A stretch of DNA of 64,000 nucleotides from Tsukamurella asaccharolytica. Lineage in GTDB: Bacteria; Actinomycetota; Actinomycetes; Mycobacteriales; Mycobacteriaceae. Within the stretch, counting starts at the first letter, position 1. Each line of letters begins with the position of its first letter. Location of the stretch: contig NZ_VIGW01000014.1 of the NCBI RefSeq assembly GCF_007858435.1, positions 1 to 64,000 on the forward strand. The letters are read 5' to 3'. The translations under genes were made by a program, and so were the position numbers. The notes under the pieces were generated by a model that made no database searches, was not told where the DNA came from, and saw only the letters and a program-made list of their open reading frames with translations. Shown here one piece after another: positions 8,139 through 17,080 of this stretch.

Positions 8139-9301
8139 GCGGCTCCCTGCACCACTTCCATCAGCTGCCGGAGGAGGTGCGCACACGCCTGTTCCACCGG
8201 CCGCCGCAGCCCTTCGACCGGAGCACGCCGCGCCCGGTCCTCGCGTACGCCCTCGGCGCCACCCTGTACATGCCCGCCACCCGCGCGGATCTCGCCTCGA
8301 CCATCCGCCGCCGCCGCGACGAGGGTGTGCTCTCGATGGTCGCCGACCTCGAGGACGCCGTGGCCGACGATGCCGTCCACCACGCCGTCGACGCCGTCGC
8401 CGCCGCGCTGACCGAGCTCGCCGACGACGCGGATCCGTTGCCGCTGCTCTTCATCCGGCCGCGCACCACCGCCGACACCGTCGCGCTGCTGGACCGGCTG
8501 GGCGACGGTGCCCGCGCCCTCACCGGCGTCGTCCTGCCGAAGTTCACCGCCGCGGACGGCGGTGCGGCGCTCGACGCCCTCGCGGATCGTGCCTCGTCGC
8601 ATCCCCTCTACGCGATGCCCGTGCTCGAGTCCGCTGAGATCGTCTACCGCGAGACGCGCGACGAGCAGTTGGCGAGCATCGCCGAGGTACTGCGCGCGCA
8701 CCGGGATCGCGTGCTGGCGGTGCGGATCGGCGCGACGGACATGTCGGCGCTGTTCGGTATCCGCCGCGACCGCGACCTCACGATCTACGACGTGCACGTC
8801 GTGGCGGAGACGATCTCGGCGATCGTGAACCGCCTCGCGCGGTCGGACGGCACCGGCTACGTGGTCACCGGGCCGGTGTGGGAGTACTTCGCCGATCACG
8901 AGCGCATGTTCCGACCCCTGCTGCGCGCCACCCCCTTCGAGCGCAACCACGCCGCCCGGTTCCGCGAGCAACTCGTCGGCCGCGACCTCGACGGGCTGCT
9001 GCGGGAGACGGCGCTGGACCGGGCGAACGGCCTGCACGGCAAGTCCGTGATCCACCCGTCACACGTGGCGGCGGTGCACGCCCTGTCGGCAGTGACGCAC
9101 GAGGAGTACGAGGACGCCCTTGCGATCGTAGGCGCCGACGCCGGCGGCGTCGAGGCCTCCAGCTACCGGAACAAGATGAACGAGATGAAGCCGCATCGCA
9201 ATTGGGCGCGGCAGGTATTGATCCGCGCGGACGTCTTCGGAGTGACCCGGCCCGACGTGGGCTTCGTCGACGTGCTGACCGCGCTGGTGGAGGGCCGGTG
9301 A
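8135..9301 (+). CDS. HpcH/HpaI aldolase / citrate lyase-like protein (ter-associated)
   Basis: A 388-residue TIM-barrel protein of the CitE/HpcH class. Visible landmarks are LYMPATR (about residue 46), the metal-site motif DLEDAV (about 72), VRIGATDMSALFG and GKSVIHPSHV. These enzymes cleave or form C-C bonds of acyl or keto acid substrates using Mg2+. In ter operons this family is one of the enzymes proposed to make a nucleoside-like metabolite (Ter systems analysis by Anantharaman, Iyer and Aravind). Translationally coupled at both ends: GTGA overlap with the helical protein and TGATG overlap with the PRTase. Its actual substrate is unknown. Confidence 0.9.
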   Translation: MSGSLHHFHQLPEEVRTRLFHRPPQPFDRSTPRPVLAYALGATLYMPATRADLASTIRRRRDEGVLSMVADLEDAVADDAVHHAVDAVAAALTELADDADPLPLLFIRPRTTADTVALLDRLGDGARALTGVVLPKFTAADGGAALDALADRASSHPLYAMPVLESAEIVYRETRDEQLASIAEVLRAHRDRVLAVRIGATDMSALFGIRRDRDLTIYDVHVVAETISAIVNRLARSDGTGYVVTGPVWEYFADHERMFRPLLRATPFERNHAARFREQLVGRDLDGLLRETALDRANGLHGKSVIHPSHVAAVHALSAVTHEEYEDALAIVGADAGGVEASSYRNKMNEMKPHRNWARQVLIRADVFGVTRPDVGFVDVLTALVEGR

Positions 9302-10584
9302 TGACGCCGACGACCACAGGGCCCTGCGCGCAGGCGCCGGAGCCTGCGACGCCCGGGAAGCTGTGCGCGGAGCTCGGCATGCACGTGCGCGGCGACGCCG
9401 AGCTCCTCGAGCTCATCGTGCCGGGGCTGCGCCGCAATCCGCGGCGCGCGCACCTGCTGGTGTCGACGGTGCTCGGCAAGCACATTCCCGCCGACCCGGC
9501 GGCGGTGCGGGCGGCGGCCGACCGCCTCGCGGACCTCGTGGCGGAGCGCCTGGACGGGCCCTGCGTCGTCTTCGGTTTCGCCGAGACCGCGACCGGCCTG
9601 GGGCACTGCGTCGCCGCGCGGCTGCACGCCGCGGTCTACCTGCAGTCCACCCGCCGCCCGGGCGCAGTCGTGCACGGCGAGTTCACCGAGGGGCATTCGC
9701 ACGCCACTGCGCACCTGCTGCAGCCCACCTCGCCGGACCTGCTGTCCGCCGCCGACACCCTGGTCCTCGTCGACGACGAGATCTCCACGGGTGCCACCGC
9801 ACTCGACTCCATCCGCGCGCTGCACGGCCTCGCGCCGCACCGCCGCTACGTCGTCGCGTCGCTGGTCGACGTGCGGTCACCGGCGCACGTCGCGGAGGGC
9901 GAGCGCGCCGCCGCGGCAGCCGGACTCGACGTCGACTTCGTGGCCCTGGCGCACGGCACCGTCGATCTGCCCGACGGCCTGCCGGCCCGCGTGGCGGAAC
10001 TGCCGGCGACCCCGTCGAACCCGCGGGCCCCGCGCCCCGGCACGGTGCGCGAGCTCCGCGCGACCTGGCCGCAGGACGTGCCCGACGGGGGCCGGCACGG
10101 CGTGCTCGCAGCGGATCAGCCGCGGCTGGAGGCGGCTGCCGCCGCGGTCGCGGCGGCGATCGCCCCCGGCCTCGACGACCGACCCGTGATCGTCGTGGGC
10201 CACGAGGAACTGATGTACCTGCCGCTGTGCATAGCGGAGGCATTGGCACGCAGCGGATTCCGCGTGCGCTTCCAGACCACGACGCGTTCCCCCGCGCTGG
10301 TGCGCGACGAGCCGGGCTATCCGCTGCGTCGCGGCTTCGAGTTCCTCTCCCCCGAGCCCGACGAGGAGGCGCCCCGCCGGCACCTCTACAACGCCGCGTG
10401 GCCGGCCGAGGACGCCCGGATCGTCTTCGTCGCGGATTCCCCCGCCGACACCGACCGGCTGCGCGCACCGGGCGGGCTGCTCGACGTGCTCGCCGCCGCG
10501 GGCCACGACGTGCTCGCCGTCATCGTGCCGGCGTCCGACCAGGGCGACCTCGCCTCGGCCCGTCGCGGGGCGAGGGCGCGATGA
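9301..10584 (+). CDS. Phosphoribosyltransferase with C-terminal TRSP domain
   Basis: A 427-residue protein. The first half is a type I PRTase fold with the PRPP loop VLVDDEISTGATAL near residue 157 and an upstream FAETATGLG motif. The C-terminal half carries the TRSP domain named for its conserved motif, visible as TTTRSPAL near residue 328, with VGHEELMYLP before it. Both domains occur together in ter metabolite operons, where a PRPP-dependent step is predicted. The ATG overlaps the stop of the lyase gene; an in-frame GTG one codon earlier is an alternative. Confidence 0.92.
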   Translation: MTPTTTGPCAQAPEPATPGKLCAELGMHVRGDAELLELIVPGLRRNPRRAHLLVSTVLGKHIPADPAAVRAAADRLADLVAERLDGPCVVFGFAETATGLGHCVAARLHAAVYLQSTRRPGAVVHGEFTEGHSHATAHLLQPTSPDLLSAADTLVLVDDEISTGATALDSIRALHGLAPHRRYVVASLVDVRSPAHVAEGERAAAAAGLDVDFVALAHGTVDLPDGLPARVAELPATPSNPRAPRPGTVRELRATWPQDVPDGGRHGVLAADQPRLEAAAAAVAAAIAPGLDDRPVIVVGHEELMYLPLCIAEALARSGFRVRFQTTTRSPALVRDEPGYPLRRGFEFLSPEPDEEAPRRHLYNAAWPAEDARIVFVADSPADTDRLRAPGGLLDVLAAAGHDVLAVIVPASDQGDLASARRGARAR

Positions 10585-11705
10585 CGGCCGCGACGCCACC
10601 GCTGCGCGGACCGGGCTTCGGCTCGTACCCGGCCGACGAGGTGACCTGGCTGCTCAAGGACCTCTCCGCGGTGGCGCTGGAGGCCGACATCGCCGAGCGG
10701 GAGCGCCGGATCCAGTCGGGCGAGGCGCATTACGCGGAGTCCCTGCCCGTCGAGTACCAGCCGAGCGCCGAGTACCGGGCCCTGTTCGACGCGGCGCTCG
10801 CCGCCTCCGCGCCGCGGCTGGCCGAGGCCGTGGGCACGCTGACGGAGCTGCTGCTCGCCGAGCGCGGCCGCGACCTCGTCCTCGTCTCGCTCGCCCGGGC
10901 GGGCACACCGATCGGGATCCTCCTGCGGCGCTGGGCGCAGCGTTTCCACGGGCTGGACCTGCCGCACTACGCCGTCTCCATCGTGCGCGGCCGCGGCATC
11001 GATCACGTCGCACTCGATCACCTGGTGGCCCATCATGATCCGGCGTCCATCGTCTTCGTCGACGGTTGGACGGGCAAGGGTGCCATCACGCGCGAGCTCG
11101 CGGAGGCCCTCGACGACTACGCCGCCGCGACCGGCACTCGGCTGAACCCGGACCTCGCCGTGCTCGCCGACCCGGGCCACTGCGTGCGCACCTTCGGCAC
11201 GCGCGACGACTTCCTCATCGCCTCGGCGTGCCTCAATTCGACGGTGTCCGGCCTGGTCTCGCGGACCGTGCTCAACGCCGACCTCATCGGCCCGGCGGAC
11301 TTCCACGGGGCCAAGTTCTACGCCGAGCTCGCGCCGCACGACGTCTCGGGCCTGCTGCTCGACACGGTCGCCGCCGCGTTCGCCGGTGCCGCCCCGGCGG
11401 CGCGTGCCGAATCCGCCCGGCTCGCCGCCGATCCCGCCGCGCGCGCACCGGACTGGTCGGGCTGGGCCACGGTGGAGCGGGTGCGCGAGGAGTACGGCGT
11501 CTCGACCGCGAACCTGGTGAAGCCGGGCATCGGCGAGACCACCCGGGTCCTGCTGCGCCGCGTCCCCTGGCGGGTGCTGCTGCGCGACGCCGACGATCCC
11601 GACCACCTGCACATCCGACGACTCGCGGCCGAGCGGGACGTGCCGGTGGAGATCGTGCCCGGCCTGGCCTACGCGTGCATAGGACTCATCAAGGAGGACT
11701 CGTGA
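10581..11705 (+). CDS. StiP-type PRTase/PELOTA protein (cysteine protease StiP family)
   Basis: A 374-residue protein. The core is a PRTase-like fold with VSLARAGTPIGILLRR (about residue 101) and a phosphate-binding loop FVDGWTGKGAI (about 156). The last 60 residues (TTRVLLRRVPWRVLLRD to VPGLAYACIGLI) form the PELOTA-like RNA/nucleotide-binding domain. Databases name the family after a reported cysteine protease; the fold analysis of ter systems instead treats it as a PRTase acting on a nucleotide-like substrate. Start ATG overlaps the preceding stop (ATGA), and its stop overlaps the HAD gene start. Confidence 0.9.
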   Translation: MTAATPPLRGPGFGSYPADEVTWLLKDLSAVALEADIAERERRIQSGEAHYAESLPVEYQPSAEYRALFDAALAASAPRLAEAVGTLTELLLAERGRDLVLVSLARAGTPIGILLRRWAQRFHGLDLPHYAVSIVRGRGIDHVALDHLVAHHDPASIVFVDGWTGKGAITRELAEALDDYAAATGTRLNPDLAVLADPGHCVRTFGTRDDFLIASACLNSTVSGLVSRTVLNADLIGPADFHGAKFYAELAPHDVSGLLLDTVAAAFAGAAPAARAESARLAADPAARAPDWSGWATVERVREEYGVSTANLVKPGIGETTRVLLRRVPWRVLLRDADDPDHLHIRRLAAERDVPVEIVPGLAYACIGLIKEDS

Positions 11706-12553
11706 ACGCCTTCGTCACCAGCGATCTCGACCGCACCCTCATCTACTCGCAGGCCGCCTCCGGGCCTGCGTTCGCCACCGCCGACCCGGTGTGCGTGGAG
11801 ATCTACCGCGACGCGCCCCTGTCCTTCATGGCACCCGCGTCCATCGACGCGCTGGCCGCGCTCAGCGCCGCGACACCGGTCGTGCCCACCACCACCCGCA
11901 CCCCCGACCAGTACCTGCGGGTGCGGCTACCGGGGGGCCCGCACCGGTTCGCGATCTGCTCCAACGGGGGCGAGATCCTCGTCGACGGTGCGCCGGACCC
12001 GCAGTGGCAGGCGCACATCCGCGCCCTCCTCGGGGCTGTGCCCGCGGACCTCGACACGGTCGCGGCGCAGCTGGAATCCCGGCTCGACCCCGCGTGGGGC
12101 GCCCGCCTGCGGCTGGTGCCGGGGCTGTTCGCCTACGTCGTCTCCGACGTCCGGATCCCCGCCGAAGTGGTTGCCGAGTGGCGCGCGTACTGCGCCCCGC
12201 TGGGTTGGACGATCTCGCAGCAGGGACGCAAGCTCTACACGATCCCCGAGCCGGTGACCAAGTCCCGTGCGGCCCTGGAGGTCCGGCGACGCCTCGAGGC
12301 CACCGGCGCCCTCGACCCGCGCGCGCCCTGGCTCGCCGCCGGCGACGGCGCCCTCGACGCCGATCTGCTCGCGGCGGCCGACGCCGCGATCCGCCCGCGG
12401 CACGGCGAGCTCGAGGAACTGGGTTTCGCCCTGCCGCACCTCACGCTCACCGCCGGTAGCGGCATCGCCGCCGGCGTCGAGATCGTCCGCTGGCTCGCCG
12501 ACCGCGCCACCGCCGCCGCTCCCGTCCCCGACCCGATCAAGGAGATCCGATGA
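11702..12553 (+). CDS. HAD family hydrolase (ter-associated)
   Basis: A 283-residue HAD phosphatase. Motif I is SDLDRTLI (nucleophile Asp8 and Asp10), motif II is PTTTRTPDQY near residue 62, and the motif IV region is AAGDGALDADLL near residue 218. The cap arrangement resembles the sucrose-phosphatase/Cof class. In ter operons this enzyme is expected to remove a phosphate from the pathway's nucleotide-like intermediate. GTG start overlapping the StiP stop (GTGA) and ATGA overlap with the downstream TerD gene show tight translational coupling. Confidence 0.9.
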   Translation: MNAFVTSDLDRTLIYSQAASGPAFATADPVCVEIYRDAPLSFMAPASIDALAALSAATPVVPTTTRTPDQYLRVRLPGGPHRFAICSNGGEILVDGAPDPQWQAHIRALLGAVPADLDTVAAQLESRLDPAWGARLRLVPGLFAYVVSDVRIPAEVVAEWRAYCAPLGWTISQQGRKLYTIPEPVTKSRAALEVRRRLEATGALDPRAPWLAAGDGALDADLLAAADAAIRPRHGELEELGFALPHLTLTAGSGIAAGVEIVRWLADRATAAAPVPDPIKEIR

Positions 12554-13911
12554 CCGCACTGTCCAAGGGCCAGAACGGGCCGCTGCCCGCCGGCCCCGTC
12601 ACCGTCACCGTCGACTCGCCGGCGCCCGTCGACGTCTCCGCCCTGCTCGTGACCGACACCGGGAAGGTACGCTCCGACGCCGATTTCGTCTTCTTCAACC
12701 AGCCCACCGGGCCCGGGGTGAGCCTGACGAACGGGGCCTTGCGCATCGACGGTGCGGCCGTGCCCGCCGACATCGCCCAGGTGCGCGTCGCGATCACCCT
12801 TGACGACGCCTCGGCCTCCTTCGGGCGGTTCAGTGCTCCGGTGGCCCGCGTCGCCGGCAGCACCGGCGCCCCGCTGTACGAGTACCCGATCGACGGCCTC
12901 AGCAGCGAGTCGGTGGTGATCGCGGTGGAGATCTACCGGCGCGGCGCCGACTGGAAGGTCCGCGCCGTGGGCCAGGGCTACGCGGGCGGCTTCGCCGACC
13001 TGGTGCGCGATCACGGCGTCAGCGTCGACGACGCCCCCGCACCGCCCCCGGCCGCCCCCGCCCCCGCACCCGCACCCGCACCCGCACCCGCACCCGCACA
13101 GAATCCGCCGCCCGCACCGTCGGGGCAGCCGATCGACTACTTCGCGAGCGGGACGGCACCGTCGGCCGCGGCGGGCAGCGCGCCGATCGACTACTTCAAC
13201 ACCCCCGCGCCGCAGCAGGCCCCGCAGCCGCCGGCGCAGCCGACGCCGGCGGCGCAGCAGCCCTTCACCCCCACTGCGCAGCTCGCCGGTCAGCAGCAGG
13301 CCGCCGGGACGGGCGAGGTCAGCCTCACGAAGAACAAGCGGGTCGACCTCACCAAGGGCCAGAAGGTGGTGCTGCGCAAGGACGGCGGTGTCCAGCTGAC
13401 GCAGATCGCCATGGGCCTCGGTTGGGATCCGGTGCGTAAGCAGGGCTTCTTCGGCTCGAAGGCCAAGGACATCGACCTCGACGCCTCGGTCGTGCTCTTC
13501 GCGGGGCAGCAGCCCGTGGACGTGGTCTACTACGGCCAGCTGCAGTCGAAGGACGGCTCGATCCGGCACCAGGGCGACAACCTCACCGGCGCGGGCGACG
13601 GCGACGACGAGGTGGTGAACGTGAACCTGCCGGCCGTGGCACCGCAGGTCACCTCCCTGGTGTTCATCGTGAGCTCGTACCAGGGGCAGCGCTTCGACCA
13701 GGTCGACAACGCCTACACCCGGCTCGTGGACTCGACCACGGGCGTCGAACTGGCGCGGTTCGCGCTGGCGGGCGGCATGCCCTACACCGGGATCGTCATG
13801 TGCACCATCGCCCGCCAGGGCGGGGAGTGGAAGCTGCAGGCGATCGGCGAGTGCATCAACGCCAAGACGCCGCGGGACGCGATCCCGCAGCTCGCGCCCT
13901 TCCTCGGCTGA
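12550..13911 (+). CDS. Two-domain TerD family protein
   Basis: A 453-residue protein. Residues 1-165 are a TerD-like domain that resembles the N-terminal half of the protein at 3724 and lacks the full Ca2+ signature. A long Pro/Ala/Gln linker (about 165-255) includes six AlaPro dipeptides from a DNA hexamer repeat and two copies of PIDYF. Residues 255-453 are a canonical TerD domain with DIDLDAS and GDNLTGAGDGDDE. The linker suggests two tethered modules that can bind different partners. Last gene of the operon; the stop lies just before a strong hairpin. Confidence 0.92.
   Translation: MTALSKGQNGPLPAGPVTVTVDSPAPVDVSALLVTDTGKVRSDADFVFFNQPTGPGVSLTNGALRIDGAAVPADIAQVRVAITLDDASASFGRFSAPVARVAGSTGAPLYEYPIDGLSSESVVIAVEIYRRGADWKVRAVGQGYAGGFADLVRDHGVSVDDAPAPPPAAPAPAPAPAPAPAPAQNPPPAPSGQPIDYFASGTAPSAAAGSAPIDYFNTPAPQQAPQPPAQPTPAAQQPFTPTAQLAGQQQAAGTGEVSLTKNKRVDLTKGQKVVLRKDGGVQLTQIAMGLGWDPVRKQGFFGSKAKDIDLDASVVLFAGQQPVDVVYYGQLQSKDGSIRHQGDNLTGAGDGDDEVVNVNLPAVAPQVTSLVFIVSSYQGQRFDQVDNAYTRLVDSTTGVELARFALAGGMPYTGIVMCTIARQGGEWKLQAIGECINAKTPRDAIPQLAPFLG
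13063..13098 (+). repeat. Tandem hexamer repeat, six CCCGCA units
   Basis: Six perfect CCCGCA units encode Pro-Ala repeats in the linker of the two-domain TerD. Hexamer slippage would change linker length without breaking the frame. Confidence 0.85.
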
Positions 13912-13917
13912 GCGGCC

Positions 13918-13958
13918 CGTGTCGGACGGTGCCGACTGAGCGGGCACCGTCCGACACG
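13918..13958. terminator. Bidirectional hairpin terminator between ter operon and OPT gene
   Basis: A 16-bp perfect stem, CGTGTCGGACGGTGCC (13918-13933) against 13943-13958, with a 9-nt loop between two convergent genes. Both arms contain the genome's iterated octamer GACGGTGC. Confidence 0.8.
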
Positions 13959-13975
13959 GATCGGGAGCGCAGCGG

Positions 13976-15958
13976 CTACGCGGGTTCGGCCGCCACCTTC
14001 TTGGTGCGGAGGTACAGCCAAGCGCAGATCGCGGCGAACAGCACCACGCCGAGCGCCTCGCCCCAGTGCAGCCAGCCCTCACCGATGAACGGCAGCGCCA
14101 GCGGCTCGGCCATGTCGGTGCCGACGACGATGCCCGCGTAGATCACTCCGAACAGCGATTCGCCCACGATGAGGCCGGTCGCGAGGAGCGTGCCGAGCCG
14201 CTTGCGGCCTTCGGCCACCTCGCCGCTCGCCGAGCGGTCCGCCCAGCGGTTGTAGAAGAAGCCGAGCAGGGCGCCGACGGGGATCATCAGCGTCACGCTC
14301 ATCGGCAGGTACATGCCCATGCCCACGGCCAGCGGCGGGAGCCGGAACTTCGAGGTGCGGGAGAGCACCTCGTCGATCAGGATGACGACCGCACCGATGA
14401 TCGCGCCGAGGCCGATGAGGCCCCAGTCGAGGTCGCCGCCGAAGACGCCCTTCGACAGGCTCGCCAGCAGCGAGGCCTGCGGCGCCGGGAGCGCGTTCTC
14501 GCCCGCGCCGGGCGCGCCCACGAAGCCGAAGCCCTCCTGCAGCAGGTCGAGCACCGGGGGGATGATCGCCGAGCCGAAGGCGACGCCGATGATCAACGCC
14601 ACCTGCTGCTTCCACGGCGTCGCGCCGACGAGCTGGCCCGTCTTGAGGTCCTGCAGATTGTCGTTGGAGATGGTGGCGATGCTGAAGATGATCGCGGCGG
14701 TGAACAGCGTGTACGCGACCAGCGCCAGGGACGTGTCGCCCTCCGACGGGCCCCAGACCGCGCGGATCAGGAGCGCCGCGGACAGCACCACGAGGATGCC
14801 GACGCCCGAGACGGGACTGTTGGAGGCGCCGATCAGACCCGCCATGTAGCCGCACACGGAGGCGACGACGAGGCCGAGGACCAGGACGTAGACGATGCTC
14901 AGCGTGATGATGCCGCCCGCCTGGCCCTCGAGTGCGGTCCCGCTGGTGAACATCCACAGCAGCACGCCGATCGGCACGAGCGAGGCGATGACGATGCCCA
15001 CGACGTACGGGAAGGGCATGTCGCGCTCGGTGATGTCCACGAGCTTGCCCTCGCGGCGTTGCCGGGACGAGGCGATCGAGTCGGCGATGCCGCGCAGTAC
15101 GGGGCCGAGGATCTTGATCAGGGTCCACACGGCGGCCACGGCGATCGCGCCGGCGCCGATGAGGCGGACCTCGGTGCTGAACGCGGTCGAGATGACCTTG
15201 GTGATGCTGCCGGTCTCGGGGAGGTCGCCGGCCGTCCACATCGGCAGCAGCACGAAGTAGGAGATGACGAGGCCGACGATCATCGCGAAGCCGACGGCGA
15301 CGCCCACGAGGTGGCCGACGCCGATGAGCGCGAAGGACAGACCCGGCACGAACAGGGTGCCGCCGTTGCCGATCCGCAGCGTGGTCGACAGACCCTCGGC
15401 CACGATCTTCATCTTCGCCAGGAGCGCATAGCCCGCGGCGGCCAGGGAGCCGACCACGATGAGACGCAGGCCGCGCTTGTTCTCGGTCGCACCCTCCGCG
15501 GTGTCCCCCACCTTGAGCACCTCCGCGGCCGCGACGCCCTCGGGGAAGGGCAGGTCGGATCCGGTGACGAGGGCTCGTCGGAGCGGGATCGAGTACATGA
15601 CGCCCAACACGCCGCCGATCAGGCAGACCAGGGTGGTGGTCCAGTATGGGAAGTTCGCCCACCAGCCGATCATCACCAGGCCGGGCAGGATGAACACGAT
15701 CGCCGAGAGGGTGCCCGCGGCCGACGCGATCGTCTGCACGATGTTGTTCTCGATGATGGAGTGATTGGCGAAGTAGCGCAGCAGGGCCATCGAGATCACG
15801 GCCGCGGGAATCGACGTGGCGAAGGTCAGGCCGACCTTCAGGCCCAGGTAGGCGTTGGCCGCGGTGAAGACGAGCGTGATGAGGCCGCCGAGGATGACGG
15901 CGCGGCTCGTGAACTCGCGCATGCCGGGTCTCGGCGCGGCGGGTGCCGGTGTTGACAT
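13976..15958 (-). CDS. OPT family oligopeptide/metal-chelate transporter
   Basis: A 660-residue integral membrane protein with about 15 hydrophobic segments. The N-terminus carries the OPT signature AYLGLKVGLTFATSIPAAV near residue 35. Members import oligopeptides or metal-siderophore complexes, driven by protons. The start chosen (ATG 15958) follows a GAGAAGGG ribosome site. It is convergent with the ter operon and divergent from the flavin-dependent oxidoreductase. Whether it works with the ter genes, for instance in metal uptake, cannot be told from the sequence. Confidence 0.93.
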   Translation of the reverse strand: MSTPAPAAPRPGMREFTSRAVILGGLITLVFTAANAYLGLKVGLTFATSIPAAVISMALLRYFANHSIIENNIVQTIASAAGTLSAIVFILPGLVMIGWWANFPYWTTTLVCLIGGVLGVMYSIPLRRALVTGSDLPFPEGVAAAEVLKVGDTAEGATENKRGLRLIVVGSLAAAGYALLAKMKIVAEGLSTTLRIGNGGTLFVPGLSFALIGVGHLVGVAVGFAMIVGLVISYFVLLPMWTAGDLPETGSITKVISTAFSTEVRLIGAGAIAVAAVWTLIKILGPVLRGIADSIASSRQRREGKLVDITERDMPFPYVVGIVIASLVPIGVLLWMFTSGTALEGQAGGIITLSIVYVLVLGLVVASVCGYMAGLIGASNSPVSGVGILVVLSAALLIRAVWGPSEGDTSLALVAYTLFTAAIIFSIATISNDNLQDLKTGQLVGATPWKQQVALIIGVAFGSAIIPPVLDLLQEGFGFVGAPGAGENALPAPQASLLASLSKGVFGGDLDWGLIGLGAIIGAVVILIDEVLSRTSKFRLPPLAVGMGMYLPMSVTLMIPVGALLGFFYNRWADRSASGEVAEGRKRLGTLLATGLIVGESLFGVIYAGIVVGTDMAEPLALPFIGEGWLHWGEALGVVLFAAICAWLYLRTKKVAAEPA

Positions 15959-16003
15959 TGGGGTAACCCTTCTCAAGGACGTGGCCGGTTAGGCCGAACG
16001 TGA

Positions 16004-16016
16004 AGACCCTAGGTCT
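16004..16016. promoter_or_regulatory. Small inverted repeat in the OPT / oxidoreductase divergent promoter
   Basis: AGACC-CTA-GGTCT, about 46 bp before the OPT start and 69 bp before the oxidoreductase start. It could be an operator for either gene; no known regulator site is matched. Confidence 0.3.
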
Positions 16017-16072
16017 AAGCAGGCGATCGTACGACGAGAATGCGCGAGGTCGTGCGGCGAGGTCACGAGTCG

Positions 16073-16078
16073 TAGGGT
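16073..16078 (+). promoter_or_regulatory. -10 box of a leaderless promoter
   Basis: TAGGGT, six bases before the GTG at 16085. Confidence 0.4.
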
Positions 16079-16084
16079 GGACGG

Positions 16085-16960
16085 GTGCGATTCGGAGTGG
16101 TGATCCTGCCCCAGTACCCGTGGCCCGAGGCGCGTCGGCGCTGGCGCAAGGCTGAGGAGCTCGGCTTCGACCACGCCTGGACCTACGACCACCTGTCGTG
16201 GCGCACGCTGGCCGATCAGCCCTGGGGCGCGACGGTCCCGCTCCTCACGGCTGCGGCCACCGCCACCGAGCGGATCCGGCTGGGCACCTTCGTCACCTCG
16301 CCGAACTTCCGGCACCCCGTCCCCTTCGCCAAGGACCTGGCCGGCGTCGACGAGATCGCCGGCGGCCGCTTCCTCCTGGGCATCGGTTCCGGCGGTACCG
16401 GATTCGACGCCTTCGTGCTCGGGCAGCCCGAGCTCACCCCGCGGGAGCGGCACGACCGCTTCGTCGAGTTCACCCGCGACCTCGACGTGCTGCTGCGGTT
16501 CGAGCAGCAGGGCCCCATCTCCTTCGACGGTCCGCTCTACCGCGCCGTCGACGCGCGCATGGTCGGCGCGCCCGCGCAGTCGCCGCGCATGCCCTTCGTG
16601 CTCGCGGCGAACGGCCCCAAGGGGCTGCGGCTCGTCGCCGAGCAGGGGCAGGGCTGGGTCACCACCGGGCCCGACGGTGACGGCGGCGAGGCCTGGTGGT
16701 CCCGCGTCGCCGGTCTGTCCCAGCGGCTGGACGACGCACTCGACGCGGCCGGGCGCGACCACGGCACCGTCGACCGGTACCTCTCGATCGACTCGGGCGG
16801 CACCTACTCCCTGAGCTCACCCGGCGCTGCCGACGACGCGGTGGGCCGCGCCGCCGAGCTCGGCTTCACCGACGTGATCCTGCACTGGCCCCGCCCCGAC
16901 GAGCCGTACCGGGGCACCGAGGACTCCCTCGACGCCTTCGCCGCGCGCCACCTGCGCTGA
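16085..16960 (+). CDS. LLM class flavin-dependent oxidoreductase
   Basis: A 291-residue luciferase-like TIM-barrel protein. Typical landmarks are GFDHAWTYDHL near residue 27, the IRLGTFVTSPNFRHP strand-loop near residue 60 and the GRFLLGIGSGG motif near residue 94. Such enzymes use FMN or the deazaflavin F420; F420 use is common in mycolic-acid actinomycetes but not decided by what is visible. The substrate is unknown. Start GTG is supported by a leaderless -10 box. Genes on both sides give no pathway clue. Confidence 0.9.
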   Translation: MRFGVVILPQYPWPEARRRWRKAEELGFDHAWTYDHLSWRTLADQPWGATVPLLTAAATATERIRLGTFVTSPNFRHPVPFAKDLAGVDEIAGGRFLLGIGSGGTGFDAFVLGQPELTPRERHDRFVEFTRDLDVLLRFEQQGPISFDGPLYRAVDARMVGAPAQSPRMPFVLAANGPKGLRLVAEQGQGWVTTGPDGDGGEAWWSRVAGLSQRLDDALDAAGRDHGTVDRYLSIDSGGTYSLSSPGAADDAVGRAAELGFTDVILHWPRPDEPYRGTEDSLDAFAARHLR

Positions 16961-17080
16961 ACGCGGCAGCGAACTCCCGGTCGCCCGTTTACCCGGTCTT
17001 TCCCTACTGATCACGTTGCGCTTCTACTTTGGCGTAGTTACAGCCCACACGACAGCCCAGTTCAGCCCAGGGAGACCCTC

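Noticed and set aside
13063-13098. CRISPR-like repeat
   Set aside because: Units are six bases with no spacers and encode Pro-Ala in a real gene.
14066-15955. Long plus-strand frame opposite the OPT transporter
   Set aside because: Composition is Asp/Glu/Arg/Gly-rich as expected for the antisense of a membrane protein gene, and the minus strand encodes a clear OPT protein.
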